64,000 bases of DNA from Oceanicola sp. D3 (GTDB lineage: Bacteria; Pseudomonadota; Alphaproteobacteria; Rhodobacterales; Rhodobacteraceae): NCBI RefSeq assembly GCF_006351965.1, contig NZ_CP040932.1:3534001-3598000 (forward strand), written 5' to 3'. Below the pieces are notes generated by a model. The model saw only the letters and a program-made list of their open reading frames with translations, made no database searches and had not been told where the DNA came from. This document shows positions 1-8,378 of the stretch, piece by piece. Both the position numbers and the translations under genes were made by a program. Position 1 is the first letter of the stretch. Every line of letters starts with the position of its first letter.

Positions 1-315
1 GCGGAAGGCGCGGGAGCCGTCCTCGGCGGTTTCCAGCACCTCGGAGCCGAGAATATCGGCGGGCATCAGATCGGGGGTGAACTGGATGCGGCTGCCGTTC
101 AGCCCCATCACGGTGGAAAGCGTATCGACCAGCCGGGTTTTGCCGAGGCCGGGCAGGCCGATCAGCAGGCCGTGGCCGCCGCAGACAAGCGCCGACAACA
201 CGAGGTCTACCACCTTCTCCTGGCCGATGAACCGGCGGGAGATGGAGGCCCGCGCCTGGCCCAGCTTTTCGGCCAGCGCCTCGATTTCTGGCACGAGGCC
301 CGCGTCGTCGGACAT
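1..315 (-). CDS. MoxR-family AAA+ ATPase, N-terminal part
   Basis: The gene reads leftward out of the window, so only its first 105 codons are present. The protein begins MSDDAGLVPEIEALAEKLG. It carries a Walker A loop GLPGLGKT at about residues 53-60, preceded by FIGQEKVVD, the usual MoxR entry motif, and followed by FTPDLMPADILG, the conserved post-P-loop stretch. MoxR ATPases act as chaperone-like factors, often with a DUF58 or VWA partner downstream; any partner here would lie outside the window. It diverges from the DUF1285 gene, with a 61-bp spacer for both promoters. Family assignment is secure; the substrate is unknown. Confidence 0.92.
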   Translation of the reverse strand, partial: MSDDAGLVPEIEALAEKLGQARASISRRFIGQEKVVDLVLSALVCGGHGLLIGLPGLGKTRLVDTLSTVMGLNGSRIQFTPDLMPADILGSEVLETAEDGSRAFR

Positions 316-376
316 GACATTTCTCCTTGGTCGGCTAGGTTATGGCCTAGTAAGCCATCTATCGCATGTGAGACCA

Positions 377-967
377 ATGGCGAAATCGAAGGCCAGACAA
401 GATATTGTGAAACCAGACGCCCAAAGCATCGAAACCGCGGCCCGCAGCGCCGCCAAAACCGGCAAGCTGCCGCCGGTTCACCTGTGGAACCCCGAGTTTT
501 GCGGCGATCTCGACATGCGGATTGCCCGCGATGGCACGTGGTTTTACCTCGGAACGCCGATTGGCCGGCCCGAGCTGGTGCGGCTGTTCTCGACCATCCT
601 GAAGAAGGAAGGCGCGGATTACTTTCTCGTGACCCCGGTGGAGAAGGTCGGGATCACCGTGGATGACGCACCATTTGTCGCGGTGGATTTCACCCCCCAT
701 GGCGAGGGCAAGGCGCAGGTGCTGCGGTTTGAGACCAACGTGGGCGATTTCACCGAAGCCGGGCCGGAGGACCCGATTCGGGTGGAGCGCGACCCTGACA
801 CCGGCGAGCCATCGCCCTATGTGCATGTGCGCGCCGGGCTGGAGGCGCTGATCGACCGCAAGAGCTTTTACCGGCTGGTGGAGGTTGGCTGCGTGGAGGA
901 CGCGTGGTTTGGGCTTTGGTCGGGCGGTAAGTTCTTTCGCATCATCCCCGCCGCCGAACTGCCCTGA
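377..967 (+). CDS. DUF1285 domain protein
   Basis: This 196-residue protein matches the DUF1285 family, common in alphaproteobacteria and of unknown biochemical role. Visible family features are GTWFYLGTPIGRPELVRLFSTIL near residues 55-77 and the VEKVGITVDDAPFVAVDF block. It has no signal peptide or membrane segment, so it is probably cytoplasmic. The open frame extends upstream to position 77, but that part is antisense to moxR. The ATG at 377 gives the usual family length and an MAKSK start. It is divergent from moxR. No function is assigned. Confidence 0.88.
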   Translation: MAKSKARQDIVKPDAQSIETAARSAAKTGKLPPVHLWNPEFCGDLDMRIARDGTWFYLGTPIGRPELVRLFSTILKKEGADYFLVTPVEKVGITVDDAPFVAVDFTPHGEGKAQVLRFETNVGDFTEAGPEDPIRVERDPDTGEPSPYVHVRAGLEALIDRKSFYRLVEVGCVEDAWFGLWSGGKFFRIIPAAELP

Positions 968-1069
968 ACGCGTGTTCAATTGAGCGCCTTGCGGCGCATT
1001 GCTTTTGGTCTTGAGATATTTTCAGCAAGAAAATGAGCAGGTTGCGCGAAACTTGCGAGCGGCTGGTGG

Positions 1070-1093
1070 CTCCTGACAGGTAGGTGTCAGGAG
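1070..1093. promoter_or_regulatory. 9-bp perfect inverted repeat, candidate operator
   Basis: CTCCTGACA and TGTCAGGAG flank a 6-base spacer GGTAGG, ending 37 bp before the VOC start codon. The dyad lies just upstream of a VOC-WYL gene pair and is a natural candidate for the binding site of the WYL regulator encoded by the second gene. A role as an RNA hairpin in the leader is also possible. Confidence 0.55.
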
Positions 1094-1130
1094 GGGGGTG
1101 CGATGATGGGGCATCGAAACCTGTCTGAGG

Positions 1131-1547
1131 ATGCCCGTGATGACCGAGACAATGACCAACCCCGCCGATGTGAAGGCCCTGCCGAAGGATGCGCTTGTTT
1201 GGTGCGAGATCCCGGTGCGCGATCTGGATGCTGCCATTGAGTATTACGGCAAGGTGCTGGGCAATCCGCTCGCCAAGGATGAGAGCGGGGCGAACCCGAT
1301 TGCCATGCTGCCGGTGAAATCGCCGATGGATGGCACGGCGGGGCATCTTTACCCCGGCAAACCAGCGGGCGATGGCAACGGCGTGACCGTGCATCTGGCC
1401 GTTCCCGCGCTTGAGACGGCGCTGGAGCGTGTGTTGGAGGCCGGGGGGCGGGTGCTGCCGGGGATTATACCCATTCCTTTCGGGCGGTTTGCCTATACGG
1501 TTGATCCGGATGGAAATTCCATCGGGTTGTTCGAGACCAAGGATTGA
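1131..1547 (+). CDS. VOC-family (glyoxalase/bleomycin resistance-like) protein
   Basis: The protein has 138 residues, the length of a single VOC domain. It shows a typical N-terminal strand (VWCEIPVRDLDAAIEYYGKVLG) and the C-terminal FAYTVDPDGNSIGLFE, in which the last Glu is the usual metal-ligand position. VOC proteins are small metalloenzymes or ligand binders; the substrate cannot be told. A second ATG nine bases in (MTETMTN) is an alternative start. The stop lies 3 bp before the ATG of the WYL regulator, so the two are cotranscribed, and a perfect dyad at 1070-1093 precedes the pair. Confidence 0.9.
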   Translation: MPVMTETMTNPADVKALPKDALVWCEIPVRDLDAAIEYYGKVLGNPLAKDESGANPIAMLPVKSPMDGTAGHLYPGKPAGDGNGVTVHLAVPALETALERVLEAGGRVLPGIIPIPFGRFAYTVDPDGNSIGLFETKD

Positions 1548-1550
1548 GTG

Positions 1551-2267
1551 ATGCGCCGCGCAGATCGCCTGTTTCAGATCGTCCAGCTGCTCCGAGGGGG
1601 GCGGCTGGTGACGGCGCGGATGTTGGCCGAGCGGCTGGAGGTGAGCGAGCGCACGATTTACCGCGACATCGCCGATCTCGTCGGCTCGGGCGTGCCGATC
1701 GAGGGCGAGGCGGGCGTGGGCTATCTGATGCGCGCCGGGTTTGACCTGCCGCCGCTGATGTTCAACCGCAGTGAGATTGTTGCGCTGGTGGCGGGGGCGC
1801 GTCTGATCCGGGCCTGGGGCGGGCTGGAGATGGCCGAGGCCGCCGAGGAGGCGCTGGTTAAGATCTCCGCGGTGCTGCCCGAGGCCGAGCGCGACAAGGC
1901 GGCGGGCTTGCAGATACACGCGTTTTCAATGCCCTACCTGATGGATGACGACACGCGGCGGCGGCTGGACGCGATTGAGCGGGCGGTGGATGCGCGTGAC
2001 AGGCTGGTGCTGGATTACGGCGATGCCGAGGGGGCACAGACGGCGCGGGTGGTGCGGCCCTTGAGCCTGATTTTCTGGGGCAGGACGTGGACGCTGATCG
2101 GCTGGTGCGAGCTGCGCGATGATTTTCGGATGTTTCGGGTGGACCGGGTGAAGGGCATGGAGACGGGCGAGCGCTTCCGCATCGAGCCGGGCAAGAGCTT
2201 GCAGGATTTTTACCGGATGGAACGGCACCGCGGCGGGTTTGACGAGCGGCGCGAGGGGGCCTGTTAG
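1551..2267 (+). CDS. YafY/DeoR-type HTH regulator with WYL domain
   Basis: This 238-residue transcription factor has an N-terminal winged HTH (MRRADRLFQIVQLLRG, then VSERTIYRDIADLVGSGVPI) and a C-terminal WYL effector domain (roughly residues 125-230, with RVVRPLSLIFWGRTWTLIGW). WYL domains sense ligands, in some cases nucleic acids or nucleotides. It is translationally linked to the VOC gene upstream and probably controls that pair. A GTG immediately before the ATG could also start the protein. Its stop overlaps the rluE stop by 4 bp, so the two genes converge tail to tail. Confidence 0.9.
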   Translation: MRRADRLFQIVQLLRGGRLVTARMLAERLEVSERTIYRDIADLVGSGVPIEGEAGVGYLMRAGFDLPPLMFNRSEIVALVAGARLIRAWGGLEMAEAAEEALVKISAVLPEAERDKAAGLQIHAFSMPYLMDDDTRRRLDAIERAVDARDRLVLDYGDAEGAQTARVVRPLSLIFWGRTWTLIGWCELRDDFRMFRVDRVKGMETGERFRIEPGKSLQDFYRMERHRGGFDERREGAC

Positions 2268-2839
2268 CGCTTGAGGCGCAGGGTCTTGCGGCGTGGTTCG
2301 GGTGGGGTGTCATCCAGTTTGCGCCATGCGCCGGGGGCGAGGCCGTCAAGCGCCCAGGGGCCGATCTGGGCGCGGATGAGACGGAGGGTCGGGTGGCCCA
2401 CGGCGGCTGTCATCCGGCGCACCTGACGGTTGCGGCCTTCGCGGATGGTGAGTGCAAGCCATGTGTCGGGGGCCTTGCGAATGCGCACGGGTGGGTCGCG
2501 CTCCCATAGGCCTTCGGGCGGCGCGATCACCGCCACCTCGGCGCGTTTGGTGGGGCCATCCTTGAGGGTGACGCCCATCTTGAGGGCTTCGAGGGCGGCG
2601 GCGTTGGGCGTGCCTTCGACCAGCACCCAATAGGTCTTGGCCATCTTGAATTTGGGCGAGGAGATGCGGGCCTGTAGCTTGCCGTCATCGGTGAGCAGGA
2701 GCAGCCCTTCGCTGTCACGGTCGAGGCGGCCTGCGGGGTAGACGCCCTTGGGCAGCCCGAGGCCGGAAAGCCCCTGCCATTTGCCCTCGTCGGTGAATTG
2801 CGAGAGCAGGTTCATCGGTTTGTTGAGCGCGAGGAGCAT
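2264..2839 (-). CDS. rluE: RluE-type 23S rRNA pseudouridine synthase
   Basis: This 191-residue single-domain pseudouridine synthase has the catalytic motif GRLDRDSEGLLLLTDDG near residues 38-54; the Asp of GRLD is the nucleophile. It also has the C-terminal REGRNRQVRRMTAAVGHPTLRL motif. It lacks the N-terminal S4 domain of RsuA/RluB/RluF, which points to RluE, the enzyme that modifies U2457 (E. coli numbering) in 23S rRNA. It lies downstream of polA on the same strand, separated by a pair of 23-bp repeats, and converges with the WYL regulator gene with a 4-bp overlap. Confidence 0.88.
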   Translation of the reverse strand: MLLALNKPMNLLSQFTDEGKWQGLSGLGLPKGVYPAGRLDRDSEGLLLLTDDGKLQARISSPKFKMAKTYWVLVEGTPNAAALEALKMGVTLKDGPTKRAEVAVIAPPEGLWERDPPVRIRKAPDTWLALTIREGRNRQVRRMTAAVGHPTLRLIRAQIGPWALDGLAPGAWRKLDDTPPEPRRKTLRLKR

Positions 2840-2852
2840 TGGCTTTCAGCGT

Positions 2853-2907
2853 GGTGGGCAGATTGCCCACCCTACCCGGCGCTCGTAGGGTGGGCAATCT
2901 GCCCACC
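2853..2907. repeat. Two inverted copies of the 23-bp family-1 palindromic repeat
   Basis: The unit GTAGGGTGGGCAATCTGCCC plus ACC occurs at 2885-2907. Its reverse complement is at 2853-2875, with 9 bp between them. Each unit is itself a near-palindrome (GGTGGGCA / TGCCCACC around a short core), and the pair forms a larger cruciform. Further copies are at 5844-5866, 19221-19243, 38340-38362 and 56221-56243, all between genes. This paired arrangement resembles a bacterial REP doublet (BIME). Confidence 0.9.
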
Positions 2908-2918
2908 ATTCGTCCGGC

Positions 2919-5744
2919 TCAATGCGCTTCGGCCCAGCTGTCGCCCTGCCCGGCATCCACCTCCAGCGGCACGTCGAGGTGCACCGCCGGGGCGGCGGCG
3001 CCTTCCATGACCTTTTTCACCACGGCGATGGTGTCGTCGATGGCCGCCTCTTCGACTTCGAAGATGAGTTCGTCGTGGACTTGCAGCAGCATCTTGGCGG
3101 GCAGCCCCTCAATTGCCTCGGGCATCCGCACCATCGCGCGGCGGATCACATCGGCGGCGGTGCCCTGAATGGGCGCGTTGATCGCCGCGCGTTTGGCAAA
3201 GCCCGCGCCGGGGCCCTTGGCGTTGATCTCCGGCGTGTGGATCTTGCGACCAAAGAGGGTTTGCACGTGGCCGTGCTCCTTGGCGAAGGCAATCGTGCTG
3301 TCCATATAGGCGCGGATGCCGGGGAAGCGCTCGAAGTAGCGGTCGATGAAGGCCTGCGCCTCGGCGCGGGGGATGCGCAGGTTGCGGGCAAGGCCGAAGC
3401 CGGAGATCCCGTAAATGACGCCGAAGTTGATCGCCTTGGCCTGGCGGCGGATGTCGGGCGTCATCTCATCGAGCGGGACGTTGAACATTTCGGACGCGGT
3501 GAGCGCGTGAATGTCCTGCCCCTCGCGGAAGGCCTGCTTCAGCTCTTCGATGTTGGCGATATGGGCTAGGATGCGCAGCTCGATCTGGGAATAATCGAGG
3601 CTGACCAGCTTGTTGCCCTTCTCGGCCACGAAGGCCTCGCGGATGCGGCGGCCCTCTTCACTGCGCACGGGGATGTTTTGCAGGTTCGGGTCGGTCGAGG
3701 CCAGCCGCCCGGTGTTGGCGCCGGTGATGGCGTAGCTGGTGTGTACCCGGCCCGTCTCGGCATTGATGTGGGTTTGCAGCGCGTCTGTGTAGGTGCTTTT
3801 GAGCTTGGAGAGTTGCCGCCAGTCGAGCACCCGCGCGGGCAGGTCATGCTCAGTCGCCAGGTCTTCCAGCACATCCGCCGGGGTGCTGTATTTGCCGGTC
3901 TTGCCCTTTTTGCCGCCTTCCAGCCCCATCTTCTCGAAGAGGATATCGCCAAGCTGGGCGGGGGAGCCGACGTTGAAGCTTTCTCCGGCGAGTTCGTGAA
4001 TCTCGGCCTCCAGCCCGGCCATCTTCTGGGCGAAGGCGTTGGACATGCGGGAGAGCGTGTCGCGGTCCACCTTTACGCCGTGCATTTCCATTTCGGCCAG
4101 CACCGGCACCAGCGGACGTTCCAGCGTTTCATACACCGTCGTCACCTTGGCGCGGTGCAGGCGAGGCTTGAAGACCTGCCAGAGGCGCAGGGTGATGTCG
4201 GCATCCTCGGCGGCGTATTTCACCGCCTCTTCCAGTGGCACCTTGTCGAAGGTGATCGCGGATTTGCCAGTGCCGATCAGCTCCTTGATCGGGATAGGGT
4301 TGTGGCCGAGGTAGCGCTCGGAGAGCGCATCCATCCCGTGGCCGTGCAAGCCGCCGTGCATGGCGTAGCTGAGCAGCATGGTGTCATCGAAGGGGGCCAC
4401 CTTCACGCCGTAGCGGGTGAAGATCTTGGCGTCATACTTGATGTTCTGGCCGATCTTCAGGATCGCCGGATCTTCCAGCATCGGCTTGAGGGCATCGAGC
4501 GCCTCGTTCAGCGGCAATTGGCCCTCGGCGGGGGTTTCATCGGCGAAAAGGTCATCGCCGCTGCCCTTCACGTGGGCCAGCGGAATATAGCAGGCCTCGC
4601 CGGGGGGGACGGAGAGCGATATGCCCACCAGATCGGCTGTCATCTCGTTGAGGCCGGTGGTTTCGGTATCCACCGCCACATGGCCCGCGCTGGCCACGCG
4701 CATGAGCCAGTCGTCAAGCTGCTCGCGGGTGGAGACATGCTCGTATTTGGCGTGATCAAAGGGGATCTCGCTCGCCGTCGGGTCCGGCATGTCGGAGGCT
4801 TCGGCGCCGTCAGAGCCGCCGGAGGTGCCGGGCGTGTCGCCGATCACCGGGGCCTCTGTGCCAAACTGCTCGGCCACGCGCTTGGCCAGCGTGCGAAACT
4901 CCATCTCTGCGAGGAAGGCGAGCAGCGCTTCCGGGTCCGGGTCTTTCACCTCAAGGTCATCGAGGGTGAAATCCAGCGGGGTGTTGCAGTCGAGCTGGAC
5001 GAGGCGCTGAGAGATGCGGATGAGCTCGGCGTTGTCTTGCAGGCTCTCGCGGCGCTTGGGCTGCTTGATCTCGCCGGCACGCTCCAGCAGCGTGTCGAGG
5101 TCGCCATACTCGTTGATGAGCAGCGCGGCGGTTTTGATGCCGATGCCGGGCGCACCGGGCACGTTGTCGGTGGAATCGCCGGCCAGCGCTTGCACGTCGA
5201 CCACGCGCTCGGGCTTCACGCCGAACTTCTCGATCACCCCGTCCACGTCGATGCGTTTGTTTTTCATCGCGTCGAGCATTTCCACCCCGCCGCCGACCAG
5301 CTGCATCAGGTCTTTGTCGGAGCTGATGATCGTCACGCGCCCGCCTGCCTCGCGGGCCTGACAGGAGAGGGTGGCGATGATGTCATCGGCCTCGTAGCCC
5401 TCGATCTCTTCGCAGGCGACGTTGAAGGCGCGGGTGGCCTCGCGGGTGAGCGGGAACTGCGGCACAAGGTCTTCCGGCGCGGGCGGGCGGTTGGCCTTGT
5501 ACTTGTCGTAGATCTCGTTGCGAAAGCTCTTGCCGGAATAGTCGAAGATCACGGCAGCATGGGTGGGGGCATCGGGCCCGGTGTTGGCCTCGATATACTT
5601 GTGCAGCATGTTGCAGAAGCCCGCGACCGCACCGATGGGCAGCCCGTCGGATTTGCGGGTGAGCGGCGGCAGCGCGTGATAGGCGCGGAAGATGAAGGCC
5701 GAGCCGTCGATCAGGTGAAGGTGGCAGCCTTTGCCGAATGCCAT
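2919..5744 (-). CDS. polA: DNA polymerase I
   Basis: The protein has 941 residues and full-length architecture. A 5'-3' exonuclease domain comes first (LHLIDGSAFIFRAYHALPPL, GYEADDIIATL). A 3'-5' exonuclease follows with intact motifs: DTETT for Exo I, NIKYDA for Exo II, and YAAEDAD for Exo III. The family A polymerase domain is last, with motif A DYSQIELRIL, motif B RRQAKAINFGVIYG and motif C QVHDELIF. Proofreading should therefore be active. It acts in Okazaki-fragment processing and repair. The frame stays open upstream to 5861, but the extra residues translate a family-1 repeat. The ATG at 5744 has a GGGAGG ribosome-binding site and starts at the conserved domain. Confidence 0.97.
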   Translation of the reverse strand: MAFGKGCHLHLIDGSAFIFRAYHALPPLTRKSDGLPIGAVAGFCNMLHKYIEANTGPDAPTHAAVIFDYSGKSFRNEIYDKYKANRPPAPEDLVPQFPLTREATRAFNVACEEIEGYEADDIIATLSCQAREAGGRVTIISSDKDLMQLVGGGVEMLDAMKNKRIDVDGVIEKFGVKPERVVDVQALAGDSTDNVPGAPGIGIKTAALLINEYGDLDTLLERAGEIKQPKRRESLQDNAELIRISQRLVQLDCNTPLDFTLDDLEVKDPDPEALLAFLAEMEFRTLAKRVAEQFGTEAPVIGDTPGTSGGSDGAEASDMPDPTASEIPFDHAKYEHVSTREQLDDWLMRVASAGHVAVDTETTGLNEMTADLVGISLSVPPGEACYIPLAHVKGSGDDLFADETPAEGQLPLNEALDALKPMLEDPAILKIGQNIKYDAKIFTRYGVKVAPFDDTMLLSYAMHGGLHGHGMDALSERYLGHNPIPIKELIGTGKSAITFDKVPLEEAVKYAAEDADITLRLWQVFKPRLHRAKVTTVYETLERPLVPVLAEMEMHGVKVDRDTLSRMSNAFAQKMAGLEAEIHELAGESFNVGSPAQLGDILFEKMGLEGGKKGKTGKYSTPADVLEDLATEHDLPARVLDWRQLSKLKSTYTDALQTHINAETGRVHTSYAITGANTGRLASTDPNLQNIPVRSEEGRRIREAFVAEKGNKLVSLDYSQIELRILAHIANIEELKQAFREGQDIHALTASEMFNVPLDEMTPDIRRQAKAINFGVIYGISGFGLARNLRIPRAEAQAFIDRYFERFPGIRAYMDSTIAFAKEHGHVQTLFGRKIHTPEINAKGPGAGFAKRAAINAPIQGTAADVIRRAMVRMPEAIEGLPAKMLLQVHDELIFEVEEAAIDDTIAVVKKVMEGAAAPAVHLDVPLEVDAGQGDSWAEAH

Positions 5745-5843
5745 GGTGTGGGCCTCCCGAATGCGTTGCGGATTACATGCCACGGGGCGGCGGCGGGGGC
5801 CAGCCGGTTGCTGACAGGAGCGAGCGCATCGCGGTGGCGGCGT

Positions 5844-5866
5844 GGTGGGCAGATTGCCCACCCTAC
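5844..5866. repeat. Family-1 palindromic repeat, single copy
   Basis: One 23-bp unit in the reverse orientation lies between polA and the TIGR02117 gene. Its last bases CTAC supply the TAG stop codon of the TIGR02117 gene, so the repeat overlaps that coding sequence by 4 bp. Confidence 0.9.
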
Positions 5867-6534
5867 GGGGCGTGCCACCAGAGCGAGAGAGTCACGGCAT
5901 AGGGCGTGGGCGTCCAGATGCCTGCGGGGTGGCCGGCGGCGCGCAGGGCCTCGGTGATCCATGTGTTGCAGGTGCGGAAGAGGTGGAAGCCTCCGTTTGC
6001 TTCGAAGAAGGCGTCGGTGTCGCTGAAGCCCGCGCCGCGCACCGCCGGGCCGCTGCGGGTGTTGGCGATGAGGGCGAGGAGCGCGGTGTATTGGCCTGCG
6101 GTGAGGCGGAGGCGCGGATAGTCGAACCCTTCGGGCAGCGCCCCGTAGACCTCGACGCGCAAAACCGAGGCATCGCCCGTGGCCGCCCGCAGCACGGTGG
6201 AGGCGGCAATGTCGCCGTAGCTGCCCGCCGTGGTGTAAAACCCGGCAGAGCCCCAGCCGACCAGCACATGCTGCACGCCGTGCGCCTCGACGGGCACGCC
6301 CCCCTCTGCCGCGAAGCCGAGGGCGGCGCGGGTTTCGGGCGTGGCGGGCAGGATGAAATCATAGTGGATCGGCCCGGCGATCAGCCCGACCTCCACCGGC
6401 GGCCCCTCGCCCGGCGCGACCTTGGCCACGGGCCCCGGCACAAGCGCACCGAGGGCCGCTGCGGTGAGGTAGAGACACGCCGCCACGAGCGGCCAGATCA
6501 GCGCATGCCGCGCCACGCGCCAGAAAACCCTCAT
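5863..6534 (-). CDS. TIGR02117/DUF2459 family protein
   Basis: This 223-residue protein has one N-terminal membrane anchor (about residues 13-33, LIWPLVAACLYLTAAALGAL). The rest is probably periplasmic and contains family landmarks: HYDFILP near residue 57, VGWGSAGFYTT, and FRTCNTWITEALRAAG near the C-terminus. The conserved His and Cys recall a papain-like hydrolase, but this is not demonstrated for the family. It is upstream of polA on the same strand. Function is unknown. Confidence 0.8.
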   Translation of the reverse strand: MRVFWRVARHALIWPLVAACLYLTAAALGALVPGPVAKVAPGEGPPVEVGLIAGPIHYDFILPATPETRAALGFAAEGGVPVEAHGVQHVLVGWGSAGFYTTAGSYGDIAASTVLRAATGDASVLRVEVYGALPEGFDYPRLRLTAGQYTALLALIANTRSGPAVRGAGFSDTDAFFEANGGFHLFRTCNTWITEALRAAGHPAGIWTPTPYAVTLSLWWHAP

Positions 6535-6643
6535 CCCCCGCTCACTCTCACGGCCTCAACCTGCGGGCTAAGGTGCCACGCGGGCAAAGCAGTGCCAATC
6601 AACAAGGGGAATGCACCCGCAGGGGCGCGCGATTGAGCACCAG

Positions 6644-7336
6644 TCACACGGCCGATTGCGCGGCGTGCATGAAGACCGCGACGAAGAAGACGATGGAGGC
6701 GATGGCGACGAAGAGGTGCCAGATCGCGTTATGAAAGCGCATCCGCCCCAACATCAAAAACAGCGTGCCCGCCGAGTAGAGCCCGCCGCCCACCGCCATC
6801 AGCACGATGACGGGGGTGGAGGTGACGGCCAGCAGATCCTGCCCGCCGATCAGCACCGCCCAGCCCATGCCGAGGCACAGCGCCACGCCCACCGCGGTAG
6901 GGCGGCGAGGCAGGGCGAAATTGGCCACGGTGCCCACAACCGCCAGTGACCAGACAAAAACCAACAGCCCCTGCCCCGCCCCGGCCAGCAGCGCGAAGGG
7001 CGTGTAGGTGCCCGCGATCTTGAGATAGATCGCCGACTGGTCAAAGCGCAGCAGGGTGCGCCGCCATTCCGGGCGCGGCAGGTGGTTGTAGAGCAGCGAG
7101 CAGGTGAGCATTGCGATCAGGGTTGCCCCGTAGATCGACACGCCGAGAATGCCCATCGCATCGCCGCGCCACACCGCCGTGAGGGTAATGAGCACCGGCA
7201 CGGCCCCAATCGCCAGCGCCAGCGCCGCGATATGCACCCATGCGTCCACCGCCAGCTCCACCCGGCTATAGGGGCGGGAGGCATGAGGCAGGATTTGAGC
7301 GTCGCTCATCTCACTCATTTCAGTCATGTCGGTCAT
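6644..7336 (-). CDS. Hemolysin III / TrhA-type membrane protein
   Basis: This integral membrane protein of about 230 residues has seven predicted segments and HlyIII/PAQR motifs: a SLLYNHLP segment, FDQSAIYLKIAGTYTPF, and C-terminal FHNAIWHLFVA. The Asp and His residues are the presumed metal-binding set of this superfamily. Bacterial members are linked to membrane homeostasis; the hemolysin name is historical. The start is ambiguous because the N-terminus is MTDMTEMSEMSDAQ with four in-frame ATGs; the longest is given. It appears to be a single-gene unit. Confidence 0.88.
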   Translation of the reverse strand: MTDMTEMSEMSDAQILPHASRPYSRVELAVDAWVHIAALALAIGAVPVLITLTAVWRGDAMGILGVSIYGATLIAMLTCSLLYNHLPRPEWRRTLLRFDQSAIYLKIAGTYTPFALLAGAGQGLLVFVWSLAVVGTVANFALPRRPTAVGVALCLGMGWAVLIGGQDLLAVTSTPVIVLMAVGGGLYSAGTLFLMLGRMRFHNAIWHLFVAIASIVFFVAVFMHAAQSAV

Positions 7337-7414
7337 GGCCTTAACCTATGCCCCCGGTGCGCGCCTGCAACCTAAATTGCCCCGGCCTAAGGAAACGTGA
7401 CTGTCGTTGCCCGA

Positions 7415-8263
7415 TCATTGGGCGCAGGACCAGAAGCCGCGGTAACCGCGCGTCGGACCTTGGGCGATGGAAAACACAAGCGCCGCGTCGGAGCGCAGCC
7501 CTGCCGCTTCGTCATCAAGCGGCGTGACCTCGGCCGCAATCCTGCCATCCGCAAAACGCCCCTCGCCGCCTGACAGGCTGAGGTAGGTGCCATTGAGAAG
7601 CATAGCGGCGGTATCTCCTTTGGCATTTGTCCAGAGAATCGGCGCATCGGCCTTGGTCTGGCGAAAGTTGCAGCCGCCGGTCGGGCCATCCACAAGTCGG
7701 GCAGCCTCGGCGGCGGTGAGGGGTGCGGGGTAAAGCGTGGAGAGGCGCAGGGTGTTTAGTGCGTCCTCCGCGCTGCCGGCCACGGGGGGCGGGTCTGCGT
7801 AAGCGCTTTCCACCACACGGCCCGCTTCCAGCTCGGCGACGAGCCAGCGCATCTCTGCAATCTCGCGGCGCTGCGCGGCGATGATTCCATCGGCCAGCTT
7901 GCGCACCCGTGCATCCTCGATGTCGGCGCGCCCCGAGGTCATCACCGCAATCGAATGGTGCGGGATCATCGCGCGCATGTAGCTGAGCCCGCCCACCGTG
8001 GCCTGGCTGCGGACAAGCCAGAGCGAGAGTGCGATAGCCACCGCCGCACCGGCGAAGATGCCCAGCTTCACCATCCGGCCCTCATACATTGCCCACATGA
8101 ACCCCATCATGATCACCGCCATGACCGCGCCCATGAGCAGCGCCATGTAGAGCCGCGTTTCGGAAAAGAAGACGTGCCCGAGCGCATAGGTGTTGAGGTA
8201 CATCAGGCCAAACATCACCACCGTGGAGGTGGCGATCATGGCGGCGAAGCGGGTGTAGGTCAT
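7415..8263 (-). CDS. DUF305 membrane protein
   Basis: The protein has 282 residues. Three N-terminal membrane segments (about residues 5-25, 33-53 and 63-83) precede a DUF305 region with MRAMIPHHSIAVMTSGRADI and RREIAEMRWLVAEL. The paired His and following Met/Glu pattern is the ferritin-like helical signature seen in copper-linked DUF305 proteins. The C-terminal 110 residues (GGCNFRQTKADAPILW onwards) are a separate unrecognised domain with a Cys near each end. The ATG at 8263 has a GGAGAG ribosome-binding site; the longer open frame upstream reads through the atp terminator and is rejected. A role in metal handling is only an inference. Confidence 0.78.
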   Translation of the reverse strand: MTYTRFAAMIATSTVVMFGLMYLNTYALGHVFFSETRLYMALLMGAVMAVIMMGFMWAMYEGRMVKLGIFAGAAVAIALSLWLVRSQATVGGLSYMRAMIPHHSIAVMTSGRADIEDARVRKLADGIIAAQRREIAEMRWLVAELEAGRVVESAYADPPPVAGSAEDALNTLRLSTLYPAPLTAAEAARLVDGPTGGCNFRQTKADAPILWTNAKGDTAAMLLNGTYLSLSGGEGRFADGRIAAEVTPLDDEAAGLRSDAALVFSIAQGPTRGYRGFWSCAQ

Positions 8264-8322
8264 GCGGCTCTCCTGCGGTGTCCTCTCCCACCTCAACCCG
8301 CGCACAGCCCTGTAAGGTTCCG

Positions 8323-8357
8323 CAAAAAAGCAAACGGCCGCCCCGAAGGACGGCCGC
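8323..8357 (-). terminator. Rho-independent terminator of the atp F0 operon
   Basis: Read on the minus strand, a GC stem closed by a CTTCGG-type loop is followed by TTTGCTTTTTT. It lies just downstream of the atpF stop at 8379. The 20-base core GGCCGTCCTTCGGGGCGGCC is identical to the terminator after rplT at 41561-41588. Confidence 0.88.
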
Positions 8358-8378
8358 TGCAATGGGTTTTCCGGAGGG

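Noticed and set aside
77-376. Upstream part of the long frame containing the DUF1285 gene
   Set aside because: It is antisense to the N-terminal coding part of moxR and not conserved as protein.
5745-5861. N-terminal extension of polA
   Set aside because: The extra residues translate a family-1 repeat and non-conserved sequence; the conserved start with a good ribosome-binding site is at 5744.
3678-5957. 759-codon open frame on the plus strand across polA
   Set aside because: It is antisense to polA, with a composition typical of high-GC shadow frames and no protein motifs.
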